Shown: positions 1 to 6,493 of the stretch, piece after piece
How the letters are laid out: every line of letters begins with the position of its first letter
How positions within the stretch are numbered: the first letter of the stretch is position 1
Assembly: GCA_016213595.1 (NCBI GenBank)
Contig: JACRAA010000486.1
Location: forward strand, 1-11,667
From: Actinomycetota bacterium
Lineage (GTDB): Bacteria; Actinomycetota; Actinomycetes; Propionibacteriales; Propionibacteriaceae
DNA length: 11,667 nt
Direction of reading: 5' to 3'
Notes under the pieces: generated by a model
Database searches by the model: none
What the model was told of the DNA's origin: nothing
What the model saw: the letters and a program-made list of their open reading frames with translations, nothing else
Program-made: the position numbers and the translations under genes

Positions 1-2
1 CC

Positions 3-1454
3 AGCCACGCTCTGGCGCGGGCGTTCCCGGAGCCGGTTCTCAAGGTCAGCGAACGGGCGGCCTTCTCGTCGGCGCGCAAGTGGAGCGGTGGTGTGGTCGA
101 GGGCCAGTCCTGGCTCCTGGGCGCCCCGGACGTGCTCCTGCCCCCTGACGCCGAGCCCGACCTGCTGGCGAGGGTCCGGGCAGCCTCCGACTCCGGCCGC
201 AGGGTGCTCCTGCTCGCGAGGGCGGACGGCGTCCCCACCGGGGGAGAGGCCGTCTCCGGAGTCCGGGCCGCCGCCGTCCTCGAGCTCGCCGAGCTCGTCC
301 GTCATGACGCCCGCGAGACTCTCGACTTCTTCCGTGACCAGGGCGTACGGGTCGTCGTCATCTCCGGGGACACCCCCCGCACCGTCGCTGCCGTGGCGCG
401 GGACGTGGGACTGGACGTGCTGGAGACGGTCGACGCGAGGACGCTGCCGGACGACGAGTCCGAGCTCGCCGAGATCGTCGACCGGACGACCATCTTCGGA
501 CGGGTGACGCCGACCCAGAAGCGGGCGATCGTACGGGCGCTGCAGTCACGGGGACATGTGGTGGCCATGACCGGCGACGGTGTCAACGACGTCCTGGCGC
601 TCAAGGACGCGGACATCGGCATCGCCATGGGCAACGGAGCTCAGGCCACGAAGGCTGTCGCCCAGCTCGTCCTGCTCGACTCGCGCTTCGCCCACCTGCC
701 CGCCGTGCTGGCCGAGGGACGACGGCTCATCGGCAACGTCGAGCGCGTCGCAAGCCTGTTCGTCACCAAGAACGTCATGAGCGCCGTCTCGATCCTCGCC
801 GCGGCCTTCCTCGGGCTGGCGTACCCGTTCCTGCCGAGCCAGCTCACCCTCGTGTCCACGCTGACCATCGGCATCCCCGCGGCGATCCTCGCCCTGGGCC
901 CCAACCACCGGCGGTACCAGCCGGGCTTCCTGCGCCGCGTGCTCGCCATCTCGGTACCAGCGGGTGTCGTGGCCGGCGCGAGCGCATTCGCCGTGTACGC
1001 CGTCCTCAGCCACGGTGCCGTCGGGGCTGCTGTCGCGTCCACCGCGGCCCTCACGTCGCTGCTCGTGACGATGCTGTGGCTGCTGGGCTGCCTCGCCCGT
1101 CCGTACCGGCCGTGGAAGGTGGCCGTTCTGGCCACCATGGCGGGCCTGGCCGCCCTCGCGTACCTCCTGCCCCAGGGGCGGGCCTTCTTCGCGATCTCGT
1201 GGGACCTGGGGGCGTTGGGCTGGGGACTCGTCGCCGGTGCCGTGGGCGCGGGTGTGGTCGAGGTCGCGTTCCGGGTCTCCCGGGCACGAGTGGCCACGAT
1301 CGAGGCGGGCCATCGTCGGCCGCAGGCGAGGGAACTACCATCGACGGAGGCCAGGCCGTTGGGCACGAGGCCGTTCACCCAGCCGCACGCCGGCCGTGAC
1401 GAGCACCCCCCACGCCATGGCACGCCAGACCGGAGGAGCACCGATGACGACTGA
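3..1454 (+). CDS. Cation-transporting P-type ATPase (CtpE-like), C-terminal part
   Basis: Membrane ATPase that couples ATP hydrolysis to cation transport. The reading frame is open from base 3, so the N-terminal membrane part and the phosphorylated-Asp DKTGT site lie off the left edge. Visible are the nucleotide-binding-domain end (FSSARKWSG, then GAPDVL, the usual KGA-like loop), the P-domain ISGDTPRTVAAVARDVG, FGRVTPTQKRAIV, and the hinge TGDGVND at about 570-590 followed by VLALKDADIGIAMG. About six hydrophobic segments follow (about bases 775-1275), as in the C-terminal transport bundle. The P-domain and hinge wording resembles mycobacterial CtpE, reported as a calcium transporter, but the ion cannot be read here. 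The last 50 or so residues are a hydrophilic Arg/Pro-rich tail that covers the next gene's ribosome binding site and overlaps it by 11 bases. Family assignment is firm; the substrate is not. Confidence 0.93.
   Translation, partial: SHALARAFPEPVLKVSERAAFSSARKWSGGVVEGQSWLLGAPDVLLPPDAEPDLLARVRAASDSGRRVLLLARADGVPTGGEAVSGVRAAAVLELAELVRHDARETLDFFRDQGVRVVVISGDTPRTVAAVARDVGLDVLETVDARTLPDDESELAEIVDRTTIFGRVTPTQKRAIVRALQSRGHVVAMTGDGVNDVLALKDADIGIAMGNGAQATKAVAQLVLLDSRFAHLPAVLAEGRRLIGNVERVASLFVTKNVMSAVSILAAAFLGLAYPFLPSQLTLVSTLTIGIPAAILALGPNHRRYQPGFLRRVLAISVPAGVVAGASAFAVYAVLSHGAVGAAVASTAALTSLLVTMLWLLGCLARPYRPWKVAVLATMAGLAALAYLLPQGRAFFAISWDLGALGWGLVAGAVGAGVVEVAFRVSRARVATIEAGHRRPQARELPSTEARPLGTRPFTQPHAGRDEHPPRHGTPDRRSTDDD
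1432..1438 (+). promoter_or_regulatory. Shine-Dalgarno site for the IMPase-family gene
   Basis: GGAGGAG lies five bases before the ATG at 1444, inside the end of the ATPase gene. It decides the start: the frame stays open upstream to 1237, but only as a shadow of the ATPase coding sequence. Confidence 0.8.
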
Positions 1455-2229
1455 CGAGATCCTCGACCTGCTGCGAGAGGTTGCCGCGGAGATCATCACG
1501 CCACGGTTCCGGGTGCTCACAGCCGGGCAGATCGACGAGAAGACCCCGGGCGACTACGTGACGGTTGCGGACCGGGAGGCCGAGCTGGCCATCAGCGAGC
1601 GGCTCCGGCGCGAGTACCCGAACGCGCTCGTGGTCGGCGAGGAGGAGTCGTTCAGCGACCCCGGCCTCATGGCCGCCCTTCCCGCCGCCGAGCAGGCCTT
1701 CGTGATCGACCCGGTCGACGGGACCCGGAACTTCGTGCAGGGCAACCCGGACCACGCTGTGATGCTCGCCGAGCTCCGCCGCGGCGTCGTCGTCCGGGGC
1801 TGGATCTGGCAGCCCGAGCACGAGGAGGCGTTCGTCGCGGAGCGAGGGGCCGGCGTCACACGGAACGGCGAGACCCTGGGCCCGATCCCTCGCGAGGGCA
1901 CGCCCCGGGTGGAGTCCTCCTCGCGTCGAGCGCTCGGCGCCCTCGCGGCCCGTACCGACTGGCCCGTCGCGCGCACCCGGTTCTGCTGCGGCGTCGACTA
2001 CCCGCGCCTGCTCGTCGGCGAGGTCGACGCGCTGCTGTACGCCCGGCCGAAGCCCTGGGACCACGCGCCCGCCTCGCTCATGCTGAACGAGGTCGGAGGG
2101 GTGACACGGCTGCTCGACGGCACCACGTACGCACCCGGGCAGCCGATGGGTGTGCTCCTGGCAGCGGCGACCCCTGGCATCTGGAGCGCCGTCGACTCCG
2201 CCATCACCGCCGAGCCGGTCCGTCCGTGA
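1444..2229 (+). CDS. Inositol monophosphatase family protein
   Basis: Mg-dependent, Li-sensitive-type phosphatase of the IMPase/HisN/CysQ superfamily, 261 residues, usual length. Metal-site motifs are complete: DYVTVADREAE (37-47), GEEES (65-69), the signature IDPVDGTRNF (88-97) with metal ligands D89 and D92, and KPWDHAPA with D206. Candidate substrates are inositol phosphate, histidinol phosphate or 3'-phosphoadenosine 5'-phosphate; sequence motifs alone do not choose, and no his or cys genes lie nearby. Start is ATG 1444 behind a strong GGAGGAG. It overlaps the ATPase by 11 bases and the ATL gene by 4, so the three genes are probably co-transcribed and translationally coupled. Cytosolic, with no signal peptide. 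Confidence 0.92.
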   Translation: MTTDEILDLLREVAAEIITPRFRVLTAGQIDEKTPGDYVTVADREAELAISERLRREYPNALVVGEEESFSDPGLMAALPAAEQAFVIDPVDGTRNFVQGNPDHAVMLAELRRGVVVRGWIWQPEHEEAFVAERGAGVTRNGETLGPIPREGTPRVESSSRRALGALAARTDWPVARTRFCCGVDYPRLLVGEVDALLYARPKPWDHAPASLMLNEVGGVTRLLDGTTYAPGQPMGVLLAAATPGIWSAVDSAITAEPVRP

Positions 2230-2591
2230 CCCTGGCCGACGACGTGGTGAGCGTCGTCCGGCTCGTACCGCCGGGGCGCGTCGTGGCGTACGGCGACGTC
2301 GCGGAGCTCCTCGGCACCAGCCCCAGGATCGTCGGCCGGGTGATGGCGACGTACGAGGCCGACGACGTGCCGTGGTGGCGCGTGGTCCGGGCCGACGGCG
2401 GTATCGCCGACCATCTCGTCGACCGTGCCGTGCCGCACTGGCGCGAGGAGGGCGTCCCAGCCGTCGACGGGCGGGCTGGGATCAGGCGCCACCGCGCTGA
2501 CCTCTCCGCGCTCGCCGACGCGGCCGAGTCGCTCATGGGACCGCTGCCGGGAGCGGGCGAGCTGCCCGACCTGGGGTCAGTCGCGCGGTAG
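2226..2591 (+). CDS. Alkyltransferase-like (ATL) protein, MGMT family without active-site Cys
   Basis: Small DNA-binding protein (121 residues) of the O6-alkylguanine-DNA alkyltransferase fold. The helix-turn-helix half is clear: VPPGRVVAYGDVAELLG (14-30), then SPRIVGRVMA (32-41), where R34 matches the Arg that fills the helix when the damaged base flips out. The catalytic PCHRV box reads PWWRVV (49-54): Cys is Trp and His is also Trp. Known ATLs carry PWxR here; they cannot remove the alkyl group but bind the lesion and hand it to nucleotide-excision repair. That role is inferred for this protein. Start GTG 2226 overlaps the upstream stop as GTGA, suggesting translational coupling with the phosphatase gene. 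Its 3' end overlaps the convergent hydrolase gene by 15 bases. Confidence 0.85.
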   Translation: MTLADDVVSVVRLVPPGRVVAYGDVAELLGTSPRIVGRVMATYEADDVPWWRVVRADGGIADHLVDRAVPHWREEGVPAVDGRAGIRRHRADLSALADAAESLMGPLPGAGELPDLGSVAR

Positions 2592-3440
2592 GGCCTGGAT
2601 CGGCAGGGTCCGTACCGACGGCGTGACCCCGGAGGCCGCGAGCTCGGCGTAGGCCTGAGCTATCGCCTGGCGCACCCAGGTCTCGTCCCAGGGCCACTGC
2701 AGGTCGGGATGGTCGTACGCGTCCGCTGCGGCGACCCCCTGGCCGACGAGCCACTCGCACTGCCCGTGGATGGCGTCCAGCCCCGTCCCTTCCCACGAGA
2801 TGAAGTGGGCGTCGACGGCGTCCCCGTGACCGGGGATCACGACCGTGTCCGGCTTGCACAGGCTGAGCAGCGACTCCATGACGCGCGGCCAGTTCCTCAT
2901 CGAGGTCGTCTCGTCGACCTGCGGCGGGCCGCCCTGCTCGACGAGGTCGCCGGCGAACAGCACGCCCGGCTCGGGCACCAGGACTGCGAGGTCACCTCCC
3001 GTGTGTCCCGGACCGAAGTGGCCGATCTCCACGTGGAGCCCGCCCAGGTCGCGAGCGGCGATGACGGAGACGGCCGTCGAGGGTACGGCGACCTCCTGGA
3101 GCCCGTGCTCCTGGGCGGTCGTCCGGCCGCTCTCGCTCGTGAGCGTGGCGGCGACCGTCTCGTGCCCGATCGTCTCGATGTCGGGGAACGCGGCCAGCCC
3201 GAACGCGTGGTCCCAGTGATGGTGGGTCAGGACGGCATGGCGGAGGGGGACGTCGGTGACCGTACCGACGGAGGCGCGCAGCGCAGCGCCCTGCTCCGGG
3301 CTCGACCCCGTGTCGACCAGCAGGGCGCCCACGCTGCCCACCACCAGCCCGCAGTTCACGCTCGCCGGCTCCAGCGTCGTCACGTACACGCCGTCGCGGA
3401 CCGGACGCCAGGTGACAGGGGACTGCTCCACAGGGCTCAT
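2577..3440 (-). CDS. Metallo-beta-lactamase-fold hydrolase
   Basis: Probable two-metal hydrolase, 287 residues. The metal box is HHHWDH (73-78), an intact HxHxDH. Further ligands are H146 in GHTGGD, D165 in FAGDLV and H205 in VIPGHGD, so the enzyme looks active. The pattern VDTGSSPEQG (42-51) is usual for the general MBL superfamily (glyoxalase II, quinone-synthesis-type and beta-lactamase-like hydrolases), and the substrate cannot be assigned. No signal peptide is visible, arguing against a secreted beta-lactamase. ATG 3440 is preferred over an in-frame TTG at 3449, because an AGG lies about nine bases before the ATG and nothing fits the TTG. It is divergent from hrcA and convergent with the ATL gene. 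In many actinobacteria hemW sits next to hrcA; here this gene takes the place. Confidence 0.9.
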   Translation of the reverse strand: MSPVEQSPVTWRPVRDGVYVTTLEPASVNCGLVVGSVGALLVDTGSSPEQGAALRASVGTVTDVPLRHAVLTHHHWDHAFGLAAFPDIETIGHETVAATLTSESGRTTAQEHGLQEVAVPSTAVSVIAARDLGGLHVEIGHFGPGHTGGDLAVLVPEPGVLFAGDLVEQGGPPQVDETTSMRNWPRVMESLLSLCKPDTVVIPGHGDAVDAHFISWEGTGLDAIHGQCEWLVGQGVAAADAYDHPDLQWPWDETWVRQAIAQAYAELAASGVTPSVRTLPIQALPRD

Positions 3441-3447
3441 GGCAGAC

Positions 3448-3453
3448 AACCTA
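3448..3453 (-). promoter_or_regulatory. Candidate -10 box of the MBL hydrolase
   Basis: On the minus strand TAGGTT lies seven bases before the ATG at 3440. This fits the TANNNT form of actinobacterial -10 boxes and would put the transcript start at or beside the start codon (leaderless). No good -35 is visible. The same bases supply the only AGG that could act as a ribosome binding site, so the two readings compete. Confidence 0.35.
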
Positions 3454-3504
3454 CCCAGGCCGCCGTTCGCGCGTCCGATGACGGAAGGCGCCGGCGGTCG
3501 GGGC

Positions 3505-3510
3505 TAGACT
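3505..3510 (+). promoter_or_regulatory. Candidate -10 box of the hrcA operon
   Basis: TAGACT fits TANNNT and directly abuts the CIRCE operator, its last T being the operator's first base. Transcription would start inside the left CIRCE arm, the standard layout for HrcA repression. I see no convincing -35 at 16-19 bases upstream. Confidence 0.6.
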
Positions 3511-3536
3511 TGGCACTCTCTGGAGCAGAGTGCCAG
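3510..3536 (+). promoter_or_regulatory. CIRCE operator (HrcA binding site)
   Basis: TTGGCACTC, nine spacer bases, then GAGTGCCAG. The arms are complementary at 8 of 9 positions (the outermost T/G is off) and match the CIRCE consensus TTAGCACTC-N9-GAGTGCTAA with the C/G substitutions common in high-GC actinobacteria. It lies 17 bases before the hrcA ATG and behind a -10 box, so HrcA should repress its own operon and release it on heat stress when GroEL is titrated. It is the only CIRCE I found in the window. Confidence 0.95.
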
Positions 3537-3541
3537 CCATG

Positions 3542-3547
3542 AGGAGG
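3542..3547 (+). promoter_or_regulatory. Shine-Dalgarno site of hrcA
   Basis: AGGAGG six bases before ATG 3554. It settles the start: two earlier in-frame candidates (GTG 3530, inside the right CIRCE arm, and ATG 3539) have no such site, and the homologous protein begins MLDERKLAVLR. Confidence 0.88.
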
Positions 3548-3553
3548 TGGGAG

Positions 3554-4561
3554 ATGCTCGACGAGCGCAAGCTGGCGGTCCTGCGGGCCATCATCACCGA
3601 CTATGTCGAGAACTCGGAGCCGGTGGGTTCGAAGGCCCTGGTCGAGCGGTACCACCTCGACGTCTCGCCCGCCACGATCCGCAACGACATGGCGACCCTC
3701 GAGGAGGAGGGCTACCTCACGCAGCCTCACACCTCCGCGGGCCGCATCCCCACCGACAAGGGCTACCGCCTCTTCGTCGACAGGCTCGCCACCCTGAAGC
3801 CGCTGTCCCCTGCGGAGAGGCGCGCGATCTCGACCTTCCTCAGCGGCGCGGCCGACCTGGACGACGTGGTGACCCGGACCGTACGGCTCCTCGCACAGGT
3901 CACGCAGCAGGTGGCCATCGTCCAGTACCCGGTCGTCTCGACCGCGGTGATCCGTCACATCGACGTGATCCGCCTCCACCCCGACCGGGCGCTCGTCCTG
4001 CTGGTCACCTCGACCGGCCGGATCACGCAGACCTCCGTCGAGCTGCCCGTCGAGACCCGCGACGACCAGGTCGAGGCTGCGGCCGTACGCATCGCTGCCG
4101 GCGTGCGCAACATGACCTCGACCCAGGCCGTACGGGCGCTGTCGGGGATGGCCGCGGAGGAGGGCGCCGATCTCGTCCTCGGCATCGTCGTCCACGCGCT
4201 CACGGCGTTGCTCGCCGCCGACCCCACCACTCGGGTGGTCGTCGGCGGGGTCCAGAACGTCGCCCGGTTCGGCGAGGACTTCCACACCGCGATGGAGCCC
4301 GTCCTCGAGGCCCTCGAGGAGCAGGTTGTCCTGCTCCGGCTGCTCGGCGAGGTCCGGGACGACCTGACCGTACGGATCGGGCACGAGAACGAGCACGTGG
4401 GCCTGCAGTCGACGTCGGTCGTGGCCAGCGGCTACGGCATGCCCGACGACGCCTGGGCCACCTTGGGGGTCGTTGGCCCCACCCGCATGAACTACCCCTC
4501 GACGATGGCGTCGGTGAGGGCCGTTGCCCGCTACGTTGGCCGTTTCCTGGCTGAAGGATGA
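3554..4561 (+). CDS. hrcA: Heat-inducible transcription repressor HrcA
   Basis: Dimeric repressor that binds CIRCE and needs GroEL for folding, so it lets go when chaperone is occupied. Length 335, normal. The N-terminal winged helix is clear: ERKLAVLRAIITDYVE (4-19), EPVGSKAL (22-29), recognition segment SPATIRNDMATLEEEGYL (38-55) and the wing QPHTSAGRIPTDKGYR (57-72), all family hallmarks. A GAF-like middle domain follows, and the C-terminus has TRMNYPSTMASVRAVA, the family's conserved end. First gene of the operon, directly behind the CIRCE element, followed after seven bases by dnaJ. It should be autoregulated. Confidence 0.97.
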   Translation: MLDERKLAVLRAIITDYVENSEPVGSKALVERYHLDVSPATIRNDMATLEEEGYLTQPHTSAGRIPTDKGYRLFVDRLATLKPLSPAERRAISTFLSGAADLDDVVTRTVRLLAQVTQQVAIVQYPVVSTAVIRHIDVIRLHPDRALVLLVTSTGRITQTSVELPVETRDDQVEAAAVRIAAGVRNMTSTQAVRALSGMAAEEGADLVLGIVVHALTALLAADPTTRVVVGGVQNVARFGEDFHTAMEPVLEALEEQVVLLRLLGEVRDDLTVRIGHENEHVGLQSTSVVASGYGMPDDAWATLGVVGPTRMNYPSTMASVRAVARYVGRFLAEG

Positions 4562-4568
4562 CTGACCT

Positions 4569-5744
4569 GTGACCGACTACTACGAGGTGCTGGGTGTGCC
4601 GCGCGACGCGACGGCCGACCAGATCGAGAAGGCCTACCGCAAGCTCGCGATGCGCTACCACCCGGACGTCGCCTCAGAACCCGACTCCGCAGAGCGGTTC
4701 AAACAGATCGGCGAGGCGTACGAGGTCCTCAGCGACACCGGGAAGCGCGACCTGTACGACCGTGGCGGTGACCCCATGGGCCGAGGTGGCATGGGCGGCT
4801 TCGGTGGCATGGGAGGCATGGGTGGCTTCGGTGGCACCTTCGACTTCACCAACCTGGTCGACGCCATGTTCGGTGGGGGAGCGTCTCGTGGCCCTCGCTC
4901 CCGTGTCCAGCGTGGTCAGGATGCCCTCGTACGGCTCCGGCTGACGCTGGCCGAGGCTGCCTTCGGCGTCACGAAGCCGCTGTCCGTCGACACCGCCGTG
5001 GTCTGCCACGTCTGTCACGGCTCGGGCTCGGCCGGCGGGGAGCCCGTCACGTGCCGTACCTGTCAGGGGCACGGGGAGATCACGCAGGTGCAGCGCTCGT
5101 TCATCGGTGACATCCGGACGACCCAGCCGTGCCCCACATGCCGCGGCTTCGGCACGACGATCCCGAACCCCTGTGGCGAGTGCTCGGGCGAGGGCCGGGT
5201 GCGGGCGAGCCGCACGATCAACGTGAAGATCCCGGCCGGCGTCTCCACGGGCAACCGGATCCACCTCGAGGCCCAGGGCGAGGTCGGTCCGGGCGGCGGT
5301 CCTGCCGGTGACCTGTACGTGGAGCTCGGCGTGGCCGAGCACGAGACGTTCACGCGCAAGGGCGACGACCTCGAAGTTGTCGTGAGGCTGCCCATGACGG
5401 CGGCCGCGCTCGGTACGGCGGTGACGCTCGCCACCCTCGAGGCCGAGCGTGACGACAAGCCCCTCGAGGAGCAGTCGGTCGAGATCGACGTGCCGCCGGG
5501 GACCCAGTCCGGGACGCGCATCACCGTCAAGGACAAGGGGATTCCCCGCCTGCGCGGTACGGGCCGCGGCGACCTCGGCGTCACCGTGCTGGTCCAGACG
5601 CCGACCCGCCTGACCGACGAGCAGGTCGAGCTCCTCCGCCAGCTCGCCGAGCTGCGGGAGGAGACCTCTCCCGAGGCGCACGTCCACAGCCGCGCAGGGT
5701 CGAAAGGCCTGATCAACTGGCTCAAAGAGACGTTCAGCGGGTGA
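4569..5744 (+). CDS. dnaJ: Molecular chaperone DnaJ (DnaJ2 type)
   Basis: Hsp40 co-chaperone that delivers clients to DnaK and stimulates its ATPase. 391 residues, all domains present: J domain with YHPD (HPD at 31-33) and KRDLYD (59-64); Gly/Met/Phe-rich linker (about 66-104, repeats of GGMGG and GGFGG); zinc domain with four CxxCxGxG-type motifs at C146/C149, C162/C165, C188/C191 and C202/C205; substrate-binding beta domains and a C-terminal dimerisation region. The paralogue next to hrcA in actinobacteria is called DnaJ2, DnaJ1 lying with dnaK-grpE; only this copy is in view. GTG start 4569, with AAGGA ten bases upstream. It overlaps rsmE by GTGA. Confidence 0.97.
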   Translation: MTDYYEVLGVPRDATADQIEKAYRKLAMRYHPDVASEPDSAERFKQIGEAYEVLSDTGKRDLYDRGGDPMGRGGMGGFGGMGGMGGFGGTFDFTNLVDAMFGGGASRGPRSRVQRGQDALVRLRLTLAEAAFGVTKPLSVDTAVVCHVCHGSGSAGGEPVTCRTCQGHGEITQVQRSFIGDIRTTQPCPTCRGFGTTIPNPCGECSGEGRVRASRTINVKIPAGVSTGNRIHLEAQGEVGPGGGPAGDLYVELGVAEHETFTRKGDDLEVVVRLPMTAAALGTAVTLATLEAERDDKPLEEQSVEIDVPPGTQSGTRITVKDKGIPRLRGTGRGDLGVTVLVQTPTRLTDEQVELLRQLAELREETSPEAHVHSRAGSKGLINWLKETFSG

Positions 5745-6493
5745 GCGACGGCTTCTTCGTCGCCGCTCTGGACGCCGGGGTCCACGTCGGCTCCCTGGTG
5801 ACGCTCGACGGCCCGGAGGGCCGCCATGCCGCTGTCGTGCGCCGGATCGGTCTCGGCGAGAACGGGACCGTGACGAACGGTGAGGGCCGCGGGGTGCGGG
5901 GGCCGGTCGTCGCCGTACGCAAGGACGGGCTCGACGTCGAGGTGGGGGAGCTGCTCGAGTCCGTACCGCCGCGGCCGCGTGTGGTCTGTGTCCAGGCACT
6001 CCCGAAGAACGAGCGGGCCGAGCAGGCTGTCGACCTGCTCACCGAGATCGGCGTCGACGAGATCGTGCCGTGGCAGGCAAGCCGTTCGATCGTGCGCTGG
6101 TCGGGGGAGCGGGGCGACAAGGCGCTCGCGAAGTGGCGCGCGGTCGCCCGTGAGGCGGCCAAGCAGTCGCGACGTCTCACCGTCCCCGTCATCGCGCCCC
6201 TGGCCACGACGGCCCAGGTGGCTGTACGGCTCGCGGCCTCGCCCGCCGCGTACGTGCTGCACGAGGGAGCCAGCCTGCCCGTCGCCGCCGTACGGCCCCC
6301 GCGGTCCGAGATCATCCTCGTCGTGGGCCCGGAGGGCGGGATCGCCCCCGACGAGCTCGCAGCCTTCGAGGCCGCGGGCGCCACGGCTGTCCTGATCGCC
6401 GACACCGTGCTCCGCTCCGTGACGGCCGGCGCCGTCGCCGTGGCCCAGCTGAGGCTGCTCGCGTCCCTCGCCGGCGCCGGGGACGAGCAGTGA
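5741..6493 (+). CDS. rsmE: 16S rRNA (uracil(1498)-N3)-methyltransferase RsmE
   Basis: SPOUT methyltransferase that places N3-methyl on U1498 of 16S rRNA in the 30S subunit using S-adenosylmethionine. 250 residues, normal. N-terminal PUA-like domain (GRHAAVVRRIGLGE, 27-40). The central part has ALPKNERAEQAVDLLTEIGVDEI, where family members carry K-x-[DE]-[RK] and the E-LG-V element. The SAM knot has VGPEGGI (195-201) and VLRSVTAGAVA (223-233), equivalent to the family's LRTETA box with S-V for T-E. GTG start within the dnaJ stop (GTGA). The hrcA-dnaJ-rsmE order is standard in many actinobacteria and Firmicutes; what comes next is not. Confidence 0.94.
   Translation: MSDGFFVAALDAGVHVGSLVTLDGPEGRHAAVVRRIGLGENGTVTNGEGRGVRGPVVAVRKDGLDVEVGELLESVPPRPRVVCVQALPKNERAEQAVDLLTEIGVDEIVPWQASRSIVRWSGERGDKALAKWRAVAREAAKQSRRLTVPVIAPLATTAQVAVRLAASPAAYVLHEGASLPVAAVRPPRSEIILVVGPEGGIAPDELAAFEAAGATAVLIADTVLRSVTAGAVAVAQLRLLASLAGAGDEQ

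Noticed and set aside
546..1441. Long minus-strand open frames antisense to the P-type ATPase.
   Set aside because: They have no recognisable domains and overlap conserved P-domain and hinge motifs on the plus strand.
3530..3553. Earlier hrcA starts at GTG 3530 and ATG 3539.
   Set aside because: The first lies inside the CIRCE arm; neither has a ribosome binding site, and AGGAGG sits six bases before ATG 3554, which gives the family's normal N-terminus.
4780..4850. Short direct repeats of GGTGGCATGGG-like units in dnaJ as a DNA repeat element.
   Set aside because: They encode the Gly/Phe/Met linker of DnaJ, a normal protein feature.
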